This document shows positions 27,367-35,327 of a stretch of 48,543 nt of DNA, one piece after another (within the stretch, counting starts at the first letter, position 1; every line of letters starts with the position of its first letter). Source of the stretch: Woeseiaceae bacterium (lineage in GTDB: Bacteria; Pseudomonadota; Gammaproteobacteria; Steroidobacterales; Woeseiaceae); assembly GCA_028289545.1 (NCBI GenBank), contig JANQPG010000022.1, forward strand, positions 1 to 48,543, read 5' to 3'. The translations under genes were made by a program, and so were the position numbers. The notes beneath the pieces were generated by a model. The model was not told where the DNA came from and ran no database searches. It saw only the letters and a program-made list of their open reading frames with translations.

Positions 27367-28185
27367 GTGTTAGGGGAACAGCAATCGATTTGGGATAGAT
27401 TCAAGAGCCTCTCGACTCCGCGGAAGCTGCTCGTGTCCGTCGTAGTAAATGTAGTACTCGGAGTTGGTATTGGTGGGGTCGCAGAGTGGGCGACGTACAA
27501 GTATGCGATCGCAGCAGGTGTACGCCCTCCGTTTGAAGGAATACCCTACCTTAGTGTGGCCGTGGTTGGCCTAGGAATCGGTGTGGTTCTTATGTCGGCA
27601 GTAGTTATTGCAATCGTTTCCACGTTCTTTGGTTATGTAGGTTTGTTCGTGAACAGATTCGCGATTGCGCTTGAGCTAATTGATGGCATTGGTGCTGAGC
27701 AACAAAAAAACAGTAAGTCTACGGGCGAGGGAAAGAACCCGTACCTTGCAGGTGCAATCACGCTAACTGGGACCCTATTGGTAGGGATTTGTGGTCTGGG
27801 TATCGCTGGATGGATAGTCTTTGACGGACAATTGAGTCTTGCCTACTTTTCTGCGTCGGTCGGTGCGGCTGCGCTAGCGTTCCTCGACATAATTCATCGA
27901 TGGATTAGATGGGCGGTTTTTCTTGGGGCAGTGTTGACCATCTACGTTGGTCTAGTAGTTGCGCTGTCGTCTCAAGCAACATACGAGCGAGCGATTGGTT
28001 GGATGAGGTACGGTGGCTCGATTCCAGTTGTGATTCATTTGAATTGCAAGGAAGACTCGTCAACACCAGTTCGTAGCAGTCTTATACTCCGGACATCGAA
28101 TGCTTTCCTTATCCGTACTGACGATGGATCAAATCGCGAGTATCCGGCGGACGTAGTCTGTGCTATCGACTATCTGGACGAATGA
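27367..28185 (+). CDS. Membrane protein with C-terminal soluble domain, unknown function
   Basis: A 272-residue protein with about five hydrophobic spans (near 20-42, 60-90, 128-150, 157-175 and 180-203), a lysine-rich loop (EQQKNSKSTGEGKNP, about 112-126) and a soluble C-terminal tail of about 70 residues ending in ICAIDYLDE-like acidic sequence. The tail (VIHLNCKEDSSTPVRSS, ILRTSNAFLIRTDDGSNREY) looks like a small beta domain that could sense or bind a ligand. The start is GTG. It is the last cargo gene before attR. Function unknown; pairing with the upstream membrane protein suggests a two-part envelope complex. Confidence 0.72.
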   Translation: MLGEQQSIWDRFKSLSTPRKLLVSVVVNVVLGVGIGGVAEWATYKYAIAAGVRPPFEGIPYLSVAVVGLGIGVVLMSAVVIAIVSTFFGYVGLFVNRFAIALELIDGIGAEQQKNSKSTGEGKNPYLAGAITLTGTLLVGICGLGIAGWIVFDGQLSLAYFSASVGAAALAFLDIIHRWIRWAVFLGAVLTIYVGLVVALSSQATYERAIGWMRYGGSIPVVIHLNCKEDSSTPVRSSLILRTSNAFLIRTDDGSNREYPADVVCAIDYLDE

Positions 28186-28255
28186 GGGAACGTCCTATTT
28201 TTGCTTCTCCCCGTCTGTCATGAGTGCTCCTCGTGAGAGTTTCGGGCAAATCAGC

Positions 28256-28273
28256 TGCGGGAGTTTTGCGGGA
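28256..28273. repeat. Right copy of the 18-nt direct repeat near the island end
   Basis: TGCGGGAGTTTTGCGGGA, identical to 13431-13448 and in the same orientation, about 97 bases inside attR. The left copy is 49 bases inside attL. Candidate arm-type binding site for the island recombinase. Confidence 0.75.
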
Positions 28274-28281
28274 TACAATCA

Positions 28282-28321
28282 TGCACCGTTGTGCAAGTTA
28301 CTGATTTTGCAACGAGCGTCC
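28282..28321 (+). repeat. Second copy of the imperfect two-part repeat
   Basis: Partner of the element at 26460-26502, here directly to the right of the 18-nt end repeat. The whole stretch 28186-28617 has no convincing gene; it holds the end repeat, this element, attR and the native tRNA terminator. Confidence 0.5.
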
Positions 28322-28369
28322 GCGGAAATTGTTAGATTAAAAACAATTACTTACATTCAAATTTCAGCT

Positions 28370-28414
28370 TTCGTAATGCGTGGGTCGGAAGTTCGAGTCT
28401 TCTCTTCGGCACCA
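28370..28414 (+). repeat. attR: displaced native 3' end of tRNA-Thr
   Basis: From the anticodon loop to CCA, 42 of 45 bases match the intact tRNA. It is followed at once by a terminator, which the intact tRNA copy lacks, so this end is the ancestral 3' half of the host gene and the island brought in the current one. Confidence 0.92.
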
Positions 28415-28421
28415 AACAAAC

Positions 28422-28444
28422 AGGCCCGCTTTTGCGGGCTTTTT
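28422..28444 (+). terminator. Ancestral tRNA-Thr terminator
   Basis: GCCCGC (28424-28429) pairs with GCGGGC (28434-28439) around TTTT and is followed by five T residues; flanking AAACAAA and TTTGTTT extend the stem. It sits 8 bases after the displaced tRNA end. Confidence 0.88.
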
Positions 28445-28617
28445 GTTTGGAGATCGAAGGGAGCACTCCACTCCGGGGTGCCGTCGCTCCGCTTTAGTGG
28501 CTCCCCGGCGGGCCTTACTGGTTTAAAGTGGTATGCAATTCAAGGGTATTCCTAGGATCGGAGCATGTGAGGTGCACGGTCGCCAGTAGCTATCCGCCGC
28601 CCGGAGTACGTGCGAAC

Positions 28618-29613
28618 TTGAGCAAGGGAACAACAACTGCGGTTGGGGTCGCCATGACCGCCGTTATTTTCATCGCGTTTTTTACCCTGTCCAGCCGCGA
28701 TATTGAAAATCGGGCAGAGCAAGAGAGTGGTGTGGTTCGAGGTCCAAACACCGGCCATACGGCACCTGAACGCGATGATAATCCCGCGGCTGCGGCCTCT
28801 CCCGATTCGCCAAAACACGTTCTCGACGATGCGCTCCGTCGCGCGGTACTTCAGGGTGACCTTCAATTCGACGTTACGTGGCGCTCCAGGAAGGCGCCAA
28901 ATGACCCGGACGCCCTTGTGCGAGGCGACATGGAGGAGCTGCTTGGCCTGGCCAACGCGGGAGACCCACAGGCGGCGAGGTTTTTACTGACCGCATCCCA
29001 GTCCTGTTGGGATGCGGCGGAAACGGAAGCTCAACTCGAAGGGCAAATTGAAGAATTGCGTCAGACGCGTAGCGTTGGCTACTCGGAACTCGACGGGGCA
29101 TCGCTCGCGCAGAAGGACTCCGAGATCCAGATCCTCATCCACGCAATGCGTACGGGGTTCGATCAGTGTCAGGCCTTTCGAGCGCTCGACGCGGGTGACG
29201 AGGGCCACTTCCAGAAACTCGCAGCCCGCAATGGCGACACCTGGGCAATGGTCGAGTACGGGAATCGCCTTCTTCCAAACGCGCCGGACGAGGCGGCGGG
29301 TTACTTCACGCAAGCGTGGATGGTCGGAGAGCTGCAATCCCTGAAGGGGCTGTCGCGCTGGGCGTTGGGGTGCTACAAACGTGGAGAAGACGACGACGGT
29401 CTCGTTGAGTCGGCTGCTTTCGCACTTGCTTATACAGCGCTGATTGCGAAGCGCGAAAACGCTTTCAACGCTGCGTTCGACACTGCCCAGCTGGAAGCAT
29501 GGAATCAGCAAACAAGGCTGGCGTTCGACGAGCTGCTACCCAATCAGCGGGATCTCGCACGGCAGCAGGCGCGCGATCTGATCGAGGGCAATCCGAACTG
29601 TTGTTTCAGGTAG
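28618..29613 (+). CDS. Membrane-anchored or exported protein with Sel1-like helical repeats
   Basis: About 331 residues from a TTG at 28618, with an N-terminal hydrophobic segment (TTTAVGVAMTAVIFIAFFTL), then a Pro/Asp/Ala-rich linker, and a helical domain. Segments such as EELLGLANAGDPQAARFLL and MVEYGNRLLPNAPDEAAGYF have the spacing of Sel1/TPR-like repeats, which usually mediate protein contacts. An ATG at 28654 and a longer frame from 28528 are alternative starts; the TTG was preferred because GGAG lies 11 bases upstream and it keeps a normal signal-anchor. It is the first host gene right of the island, and its codon use is GC-rich again. Precise role unknown. Confidence 0.7.
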   Translation: MSKGTTTAVGVAMTAVIFIAFFTLSSRDIENRAEQESGVVRGPNTGHTAPERDDNPAAAASPDSPKHVLDDALRRAVLQGDLQFDVTWRSRKAPNDPDALVRGDMEELLGLANAGDPQAARFLLTASQSCWDAAETEAQLEGQIEELRQTRSVGYSELDGASLAQKDSEIQILIHAMRTGFDQCQAFRALDAGDEGHFQKLAARNGDTWAMVEYGNRLLPNAPDEAAGYFTQAWMVGELQSLKGLSRWALGCYKRGEDDDGLVESAAFALAYTALIAKRENAFNAAFDTAQLEAWNQQTRLAFDELLPNQRDLARQQARDLIEGNPNCCFR

Positions 29614-29651
29614 TTGTCCGTCGCGAAATGATTAGCTCGACAAACTGGCGT

Positions 29652-30158
29652 TCAACCCTCGGACATGACCTCCGGCAGCCAGATCAGGTCCGTCACGCCA
29701 TAGTCCTTTCCGGCTTGCGAGAGGAGCGCAGTCAGCTGGCCCCGGTGATGCGTCTGGTGGTTGAAGAAATGTGTCGCGCACACCCACAGCTTGTCGGTGC
29801 GAGGTTTGGGGTTCACGATGCTCCGGTATTCAATCGTACCGTCGAGCAGGTCGTCGGTAAGCCGTAACGCCCAGTTTTCGATGTCTTCGTCAGTCGACTC
29901 CCGCTGGGAACGGAGCTCCACAAAGTCCGAGTAAAGCTCCTCGCCCGTGCTGCTGACAGAGAACGGAACGCCGGTAAAGCGCCCCATCCAGAGCCTGTCG
30001 GCGAGCAGCAGATGATTGAGGGTACCGTGAATCGAGCCGAAGAACGCTCCCGTATCCGCCTTGCGCTCATCGTCGGTGAGTTCTGCACAAACCGAATAGA
30101 GTTTGTTGTTCATCCATCGGTTGTACGCCGCCATGGTGCGGGCCTGGTCTACATGCAT
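29652..30158 (-). CDS. DinB family protein
   Basis: A 168-residue four-helix-bundle protein of the DinB/YfiT-like metal-binding superfamily. The N-terminal AAYNRWMNNKLYSVCAELTDDER, the middle FGSIHGTLNHLLLADRLWMGR and the C-terminal THFFNHQTHHRGQLTALL are diagnostic; His residues in the latter two segments form the usual metal triad. Some members are thiol transferases and others are DNA-damage-induced proteins of unknown role; nothing here decides between them. The start at 30158 gives MHVDQARTMAAYNRWM, normal for the family. It stands alone on the minus strand. Confidence 0.88.
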   Translation of the reverse strand: MHVDQARTMAAYNRWMNNKLYSVCAELTDDERKADTGAFFGSIHGTLNHLLLADRLWMGRFTGVPFSVSSTGEELYSDFVELRSQRESTDEDIENWALRLTDDLLDGTIEYRSIVNPKPRTDKLWVCATHFFNHQTHHRGQLTALLSQAGKDYGVTDLIWLPEVMSEG

Positions 30159-30383
30159 AACGGTGCCTGTTGTAAGTGGTGTAAGGACCCGAATTGTATT
30201 CGTTTTTGCAGGATCGGAGACCCGGATAGCCGTGACAACGCCGAGGGCCGCGTTAGGCTCGTAGACAACGAACTGACTACCGTCCTGCGTAGATGCTCGC
30301 AGAAAGACCAGTCGTCGGCGAACGTGAACCTACTTCCAATGCCCGAGTAAACGGCCAAAGCGTGGCAGGCATAGCGCAACGCG

Positions 30384-30980
30384 CTAGAGCAGCCGACCCA
30401 ATATGCCCGGGTCGGTGATGACCACAAACGCTATCCCGGTCACGGCGCCACAGAGGTGGGCGTCATGGTTGATGTTGTCGCGGCGGTTTTTGCCGGCCCA
30501 CCAGGAGTAGGCGACGTAGGCGATCGCGAACAGGAATGCGGGAATTGGTACCGGGATCGGAACGATGTACAACGTCGAGAACGGAAAATAGAGTATGTAG
30601 GCGAACAACACGGCCGAGATCGCGCCGGAGGCGCCGAGTGTCGCGTAGCGAGGGTCGTTGCGTGCTTTACCGAGCGAGCAGGCGCTCGACAGGACCAGGC
30701 CCAGGAAATACAGCGCGATGAAAGCCGGTGTGCCGAGGAAACGCTCCATTGGGAACACAAAATAGAAGAAGGTCACCATGTTCAACAGCAGGTGGGCCAG
30801 ATCGGCGTGCACAAAACCGCTGGTCACGACGGTCTCGAGCGTTTTGCCGCGCGCGATCAGGTAGGGCCGCATGACGCAGCGGTCGATCAACCGTGGCATG
30901 CGGTAGAGGCCCAGCAGGCTCAGGCCCAGCGTTACGGCGAACAGCAATGATGCGGCGGGTGTCGCCAGGATGTAATCCAT
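30384..30980 (-). CDS. Rhomboid family intramembrane serine protease
   Basis: Integral membrane protease of 198 residues with about six hydrophobic segments. The catalytic Ser is S118 in GASGA and the partner His is most likely H175 in NHDAHLCGAVTG; the HADLAHLLLNM motif (58-68) is also conserved. Rhomboids cleave transmembrane helices of membrane proteins within the bilayer. Its ATG lies 3 bases after the stop of the upstream gene for an exported acidic protein, so the two are co-transcribed and possibly functionally linked. No extra cytoplasmic domain is present. Confidence 0.92.
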   Translation of the reverse strand: MDYILATPAASLLFAVTLGLSLLGLYRMPRLIDRCVMRPYLIARGKTLETVVTSGFVHADLAHLLLNMVTFFYFVFPMERFLGTPAFIALYFLGLVLSSACSLGKARNDPRYATLGASGAISAVLFAYILYFPFSTLYIVPIPVPIPAFLFAIAYVAYSWWAGKNRRDNINHDAHLCGAVTGIAFVVITDPGILGRLL

Positions 30981-30983
30981 TGT

Positions 30984-31745
30984 CTACTGCTCGTTACTGC
31001 TGGGTTCGAGCGAATCGGACACGGGTTCGAAATCGGAGAACTCGCGGCTCTCCATTTCGTCGAAACCGACCGCAAGATAAGCGCGACCCTTGATCCGGAA
31101 ATGAAACGACAGCGGCACGACGAGACCGTTTTCAAAAGCCTCGCCAAACGTCAGCTGCGTTTTGAAGTCGCGAATCTTGACGCCCACTTTGGGTTTGACG
31201 GGTTTGTCGTTTGCAATATCGAGTAACTCGAGATGCTCTCCGGGTTTGGAGATACGCAGCGTGCCCTGCATCGCTTTCATGAATGCGTTTTCTTCTTCAT
31301 CGTCGCCTTTCGGCGTAAACGACAGCAGCCAGTGCTGTTCGTTTTCTTCGATCAACTCGAGCGAGCCCGGCGAAATCATCATGCCGACATTGTTGTCGTC
31401 GCCATCGTCGCTGCCGCTGTCAGCCGCTGATTCGGCCTCGTCCTCATCCTGCTGCCGTTCGGAGTCCTTGTCTTCCAGCCATTCCGCTGCTTCCTCGGGT
31501 GTGGGTTGTCTCCCGTCGACGGTCAGCAGCGTCCAGCGAGAGGTATCGTCGCGCGAAGGGTCGTAACGACCGACCCAGGTTGCCTCCTTGGTGCGGCGGG
31601 TTTCGGTGTATGCCCAGCTGTCAGGATATTCCCAGGTGATTTTCTCTAGGGCGCGCTCGAGCAGCGCTTCGTAGTTCTGGGCGATAGCGGGTCTCGCGCC
31701 GAGCAGCAGGAGAACCAAGGTGGCAAACAAGAGCTTTCGTGTCAT
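30984..31745 (-). CDS. Exported acidic protein of unknown function
   Basis: A 253-residue protein with a signal peptide (MTRKLLFATLVLLLLGARPA, cleavage near AQN at 23). It contains a long acidic low-complexity stretch (DKDSERQQDEDEAESAADSG, residues about 95-118) followed by a beta-rich domain with repeated short motifs such as LELLDIAN and FKTQLTFGEAFENG. I do not recognise a family. The start at 31745 is preferred because it opens the signal peptide; the frame runs further upstream without such character. It is the first gene of a two-gene unit with the rhomboid protease and diverges from the FAD oxidoreductase. Confidence 0.78.
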   Translation of the reverse strand: MTRKLLFATLVLLLLGARPAIAQNYEALLERALEKITWEYPDSWAYTETRRTKEATWVGRYDPSRDDTSRWTLLTVDGRQPTPEEAAEWLEDKDSERQQDEDEAESAADSGSDDGDDNNVGMMISPGSLELIEENEQHWLLSFTPKGDDEEENAFMKAMQGTLRISKPGEHLELLDIANDKPVKPKVGVKIRDFKTQLTFGEAFENGLVVPLSFHFRIKGRAYLAVGFDEMESREFSDFEPVSDSLEPSSNEQ

Positions 31746-31862
31746 AGTCGCGGCTTTACATCCATGTTGGAGCGGGCAGGGTAAGCTGCCTCGTGTCGGC
31801 GTGGCAAGGGTCCATAGACCGTCCAGGCTTATGGCCCGAAACAGCACCAGGAGTTCCCGCGC

Positions 31863-33467
31863 ATGAGCGCCAGCGACCTACGACTCGGGCGCCGCTACCG
31901 GCCCAAGCGGCTCAAGGACAGCTACGACGTCATAGTGATCGGATCGGGCATGGGCGGCCTGACCAATGCGGCCTTGCTGAGCGACGCCGGCAAGCGCGTG
32001 TGTGTGCTGGAGCAGCACTACACGGCGGGTGGCTACACGCACTCGTTTGAACGCAACGGCTACGAATGGGATGTCGGCGTACATTACATCGGCGACGTCG
32101 GGGCTCCGACGCGTACCCGCCGAATGTTCGATTATCTGTCGTCCGGGCGTCTCGAATGGGCGCCGATGGACGTGGAGTTCGATCGCTTCTACATTGGCGA
32201 CAAGGTGTTCAGCGCGCACGCCGGCAAGCAGGCGTTCGTCGACAACCTCAAACGTCAGTTCCCCAGGGAAGGCAGGGCCATCGACCGGTACATGCTGTTG
32301 TTGAAGGCAGCGGGGGAAGGCTTGTCGGGTTTTACGCTGGCGCGGACCCTCAAACCCTGGCAGCGACGCCTTGCCGGCGTGTTCATGAAGACGCCGGGAC
32401 TCCTTTACCGCAACACCCACGACGTTCTCTCCGAGATCACGGCGGATCCGGATTTGATTGCCACGCTCTGCGGCCAGTGGGGCGACATGGGCTTGCCGCC
32501 CAAACGTTCCGCGTTTCTCGTTCACGCCATGATTGCCCGACATTACCTCTACGGCGGGTACTACCCGGTCGGCGGCGCCTGGCGCATAGCGGAATCCATC
32601 ATTCCCAAAATCGAAGCGGCCGGCGGGGACGTGTTCACCTACGCGTCGGTTCAAAAGCTCGTCATTGAGAAGGGCCGGGTGGCTGGAGTGGAGATGGAGG
32701 ACGGCCACTTCATCGCTTGCGATACCGTCGTGTCGGCCGCCGGCGTCGCCAACACGTTTGGCCGGCTGCTCGGTGAGGAAGACGCTCAAGCATCGGGTTA
32801 CACCGAGCAGCTCGACGAGGCGACGCCCAGCTACGCGCACCTCGGTGTTTATATTGGTCTCAAGCAGACCGCCGGGGAGCTGGGCCTGCCCAAAACCAAC
32901 TATTGGATCTACCCGAGCAACGACTACGACGCCGACGTTGCGGCGTTCGAGCGTAGCATGGATGCCGAATTCCCGGTCGTGTACATCTCGTTTCCTTCCG
33001 CAAAAGACCCGGCCTACGAGCAGCGCCACCCCGGTACGGCAACCATCGAGATTGTGGCGCCGGCTCCGTATGTCTGCTTCGAACGCTGGCAGGACACACG
33101 CTGGGGACAGCGCGGCGAAGACTACGAGCGCTTCAAACAGTCGCTCGGCGATCGGCTGCTCGGACACCTGTATGCAAAACTGCCGCAGCTCGAGGGCAAG
33201 CTGGACTACTACGAAGTGTCGACGCCGCTGTCGACCAACTGGTTTGGCGGGTACCGGCAGGGGGAGCTGTACGGATTGGCGCACACGGCGGAGCGCCTGC
33301 GATCCGATTGGCTGCGACCGCAGACGCGCATACCGGGTTTATATCTGACCGGGCAGGACATCCTGACCTGCGGCGTGACGGGCGCCATGATGGCGGGGCT
33401 CATGACCACGACGGCCATGCTGGGTATGCGGCGCATGACGCCGCTCGTGAAGCAGGTGTTCGGCTAG
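31863..33467 (+). CDS. FAD-dependent oxidoreductase of the carotenoid isomerase / retinol saturase family
   Basis: A 534-residue flavoprotein. The dinucleotide-binding motif VIGSGMGG (G27, G29, G31) is followed by VCVLEQHYTAGGYTHSF and EWDVGVHYIG, typical of the CrtI/CRTISO/RetSat group, and the C-terminus has GLYLTGQDILTCGVTGAMMAG, the second FAD-contact motif. Members isomerise, desaturate or saturate polyene lipids; the substrate cannot be told from sequence, and no carotenoid genes are nearby. The ATG at 31863 has AGGAG 9 bases upstream. Converges with the next gene. Confidence 0.87.
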   Translation: MSASDLRLGRRYRPKRLKDSYDVIVIGSGMGGLTNAALLSDAGKRVCVLEQHYTAGGYTHSFERNGYEWDVGVHYIGDVGAPTRTRRMFDYLSSGRLEWAPMDVEFDRFYIGDKVFSAHAGKQAFVDNLKRQFPREGRAIDRYMLLLKAAGEGLSGFTLARTLKPWQRRLAGVFMKTPGLLYRNTHDVLSEITADPDLIATLCGQWGDMGLPPKRSAFLVHAMIARHYLYGGYYPVGGAWRIAESIIPKIEAAGGDVFTYASVQKLVIEKGRVAGVEMEDGHFIACDTVVSAAGVANTFGRLLGEEDAQASGYTEQLDEATPSYAHLGVYIGLKQTAGELGLPKTNYWIYPSNDYDADVAAFERSMDAEFPVVYISFPSAKDPAYEQRHPGTATIEIVAPAPYVCFERWQDTRWGQRGEDYERFKQSLGDRLLGHLYAKLPQLEGKLDYYEVSTPLSTNWFGGYRQGELYGLAHTAERLRSDWLRPQTRIPGLYLTGQDILTCGVTGAMMAGLMTTTAMLGMRRMTPLVKQVFG

Positions 33468-33509
33468 CGCAGGCGTACGGCTACCCGCCGGCCGCCTACA
33501 GGTTGCCCC

Positions 33510-34214
33510 TTATTCGGCAATCGGGCGCAAGTGAAATTCGAAAGCCTGGCGATCCGAAAACCGGTTGTTGATCCACAACAGCAGCATACCCTCGACCCAG
33601 CGTGCATCGCGCGCTACTCCGACGTCGATCGGCTCCAGACCCAACGCGACGATCAGTTTTGCGACCGTGTCCTTGGCTGCCGGGTTGTCACCCGCGATCG
33701 GCACCGAAATAGCGCCTGCCCGGGTGTCGGGTTCGAGCATGGTTTGCCAGGTGACGGTGCTGAATGCCTTGACGACGTAGGCGCCCGGAGCAGCCGCCTG
33801 AATGATTTCGGTATTCGAGGTGTCGTCGACAGCGCGCTCGAAACGACCGTCGACAAGCCTCATCGGGTTTGTCGGGTCGATGACGATCTTGCCGGTAAGG
33901 TCGCCCAGCGCGCGGGTCGTGTCCTCGACCACGAGCGGCGGAATCGCCAGTATCACGATGTCGGCCTGCGCGGCCGCGTCGGATTGGCTGGCTGCCGATG
34001 CGTTGTTGCCCGTTCGGGCAACCAGTTCTCTGACCTTGTCCCGATCGGGGTTGCGCGATCCGTACACCACCGTGTGACCCTCCCTCGCGAGGGCAACACC
34101 CAGCGCGCTGCCGACGTCGCCGGTGCCGATCATGGCAATGGTGTGCGCCTTTGCGGTCGGCAGGCACGAGAACAGAAGGGCGGACAGCAACAGCAGTCGC
34201 TTCGGCGTTGGCAT
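33510..34214 (-). CDS. NADPH-dependent F420 reductase-like protein with signal peptide
   Basis: A 234-residue Rossmann-fold protein. The motif IAMIGTGDVGSALGVALAREGHTVVYGSRNP and the later ADIVILAIPP and IVIDPTNP match the NADP oxidoreductase, coenzyme F420-dependent type (YrpG/Fno-like). A basic-hydrophobic segment, PKRLLLLSALLFSCLPTAKA, precedes the fold and looks like a Sec signal peptide, so export is predicted, which is odd for a dinucleotide-binding enzyme. A start just before HTIAMIGTG would give a cytoplasmic protein, but no ATG, GTG or TTG is found there. Physiological substrate unknown. Confidence 0.83.
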   Translation of the reverse strand: MPTPKRLLLLSALLFSCLPTAKAHTIAMIGTGDVGSALGVALAREGHTVVYGSRNPDRDKVRELVARTGNNASAASQSDAAAQADIVILAIPPLVVEDTTRALGDLTGKIVIDPTNPMRLVDGRFERAVDDTSNTEIIQAAAPGAYVVKAFSTVTWQTMLEPDTRAGAISVPIAGDNPAAKDTVAKLIVALGLEPIDVGVARDARWVEGMLLLWINNRFSDRQAFEFHLRPIAE

Positions 34215-34257
34215 GGCGATTGTTCCGGGACGGTTGACGCTGTCGATTATAGCGTCG

Positions 34258-34285
34258 AAAAAAAGCCCGCGGCTCGCCGCGGGCT
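34258..34285 (-). terminator. Terminator of the SPFH gene
   Basis: On the minus strand a 10-bp stem (AGCCCGCGGC with GCCGCGGGCT, 34264-34285) ends in a run of T residues (A residues at 34258-34264 on the plus strand). It follows the SPFH gene at 34352. Confidence 0.9.
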
Positions 34286-34351
34286 CAGTTTCGAATCGGC
34301 TTGTTCGAGCCGGCTATCCCGGACCGGCCTTGTTTGTCCGGTCAGGGCGCG

Positions 34352-35218
34352 CTATTGCCGGTTGGCGGAGCGCTGTAGCGAGTTCGTGTCGAGGATAAGA
34401 TCGAAACCCTGCATGTTGGCCGGGATCACGACGACGCTGCCTTCGTTCTCAGCAAACTCGTGCAGCGCTTTGTTGATCTCGTGCTGCAGGTACTCGGCCG
34501 TCAAGCTCTTGTTGATGATGCTGTTGGCCTCGGCGATCCCTTTGGCTCGCTCGATCTCGATCTCGGCGTCCTTCTTGGCGATTTCAACCTGCACCTGTTT
34601 GGCTTCGAGCCGCTTCTCGGCCTCCACGGCCTCGCGGATCGCGGCTTCGATGCTCGGGTCCGTGTTCAGCGCACGTACGACAACCCGGGTGATAAAAATG
34701 TCACCGGAGTCGGAACGCTCGAGGCGACCCTGAAGTTCCTTCAGCACCTCGTTCTGCAGCAATTCGCGCTGCTTGTGCAGCTGCAAGCTGTCGATCTCCG
34801 AGACTTTTTCGTAGATGGCGGCGCGAGCCTCGCGAACGACAAGTCCGTAGGCGGGCAGCCAGACACCCCCCGGGCCGCGGATGGCGGAAGCGGCGTATTT
34901 GACGACCAGTTCTGAGACCCGCTCGGGCGGAACCCGATAGTAGACGGACACGTCGAGGTCGCGCAGCGACAGGTTGTCGGCCGCCTTCGGTTTCAGATCG
35001 TCGATGTCGATCGCAATTTCCTTGGCGCTGAACTCCTGCCGGGTCGTCAGCAGGGGCGCTTTGAAGTTGAGCCCCTGGCCCTGTTCAGTGTGGTTCACTT
35101 TGCCCAGAGTGCGCTCGACAGCCACGTTACCGCTCTGAACCGTATAGGCGCTCATATACGCAATGGCGCCGAGCAATAGCGCTATAACCAAAAACTTGGC
35201 GGGTAAGAGTCTGCTCAC
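34352..35218 (-). CDS. SPFH/prohibitin-family membrane protein
   Basis: A 288-residue protein anchored by one N-terminal membrane helix (LPAKFLVIALLLGAIAYMSA, residues 5-24), followed by an SPFH domain (VERTLGKV, GLNFKAPLLTTRQEF, SVYYRVPPERVSELV) and a long charged helix (EAEKRLEAKQVQVEIAKKDA, EIEIERAKGIAEANSIINKS) that forms oligomeric rings in prohibitins and HflK/HflC. HflC-like proteins act with FtsH, but no partner gene is adjacent, so this is a single-gene prohibitin-like member. It likely organises membrane proteins or stress proteolysis. A strong terminator follows. Confidence 0.9.
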   Translation of the reverse strand: MSRLLPAKFLVIALLLGAIAYMSAYTVQSGNVAVERTLGKVNHTEQGQGLNFKAPLLTTRQEFSAKEIAIDIDDLKPKAADNLSLRDLDVSVYYRVPPERVSELVVKYAASAIRGPGGVWLPAYGLVVREARAAIYEKVSEIDSLQLHKQRELLQNEVLKELQGRLERSDSGDIFITRVVVRALNTDPSIEAAIREAVEAEKRLEAKQVQVEIAKKDAEIEIERAKGIAEANSIINKSLTAEYLQHEINKALHEFAENEGSVVVIPANMQGFDLILDTNSLQRSANRQ

Positions 35219-35327
35219 GGCGAATCCTCCTTCTCTACTGGCCGAAATTTATCCCAATAATTCAATGAGATATGAGTACGAAGTCGCAGTTTTAAAGGGA
35301 ATTCCCGCGCCCGGAAGGCCCTGATTC

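Noticed and set aside
28282..28340. GTTAGAT and nearby inverted bases considered as an integron attC site
   Set aside because: No matching inverse core at the right place, no integron integrase, and no array of such sites.
31878..33284. 468-codon minus-strand frame
   Set aside because: Antisense shadow of the FAD oxidoreductase, which has its cofactor motifs and ribosome binding site on the plus strand.
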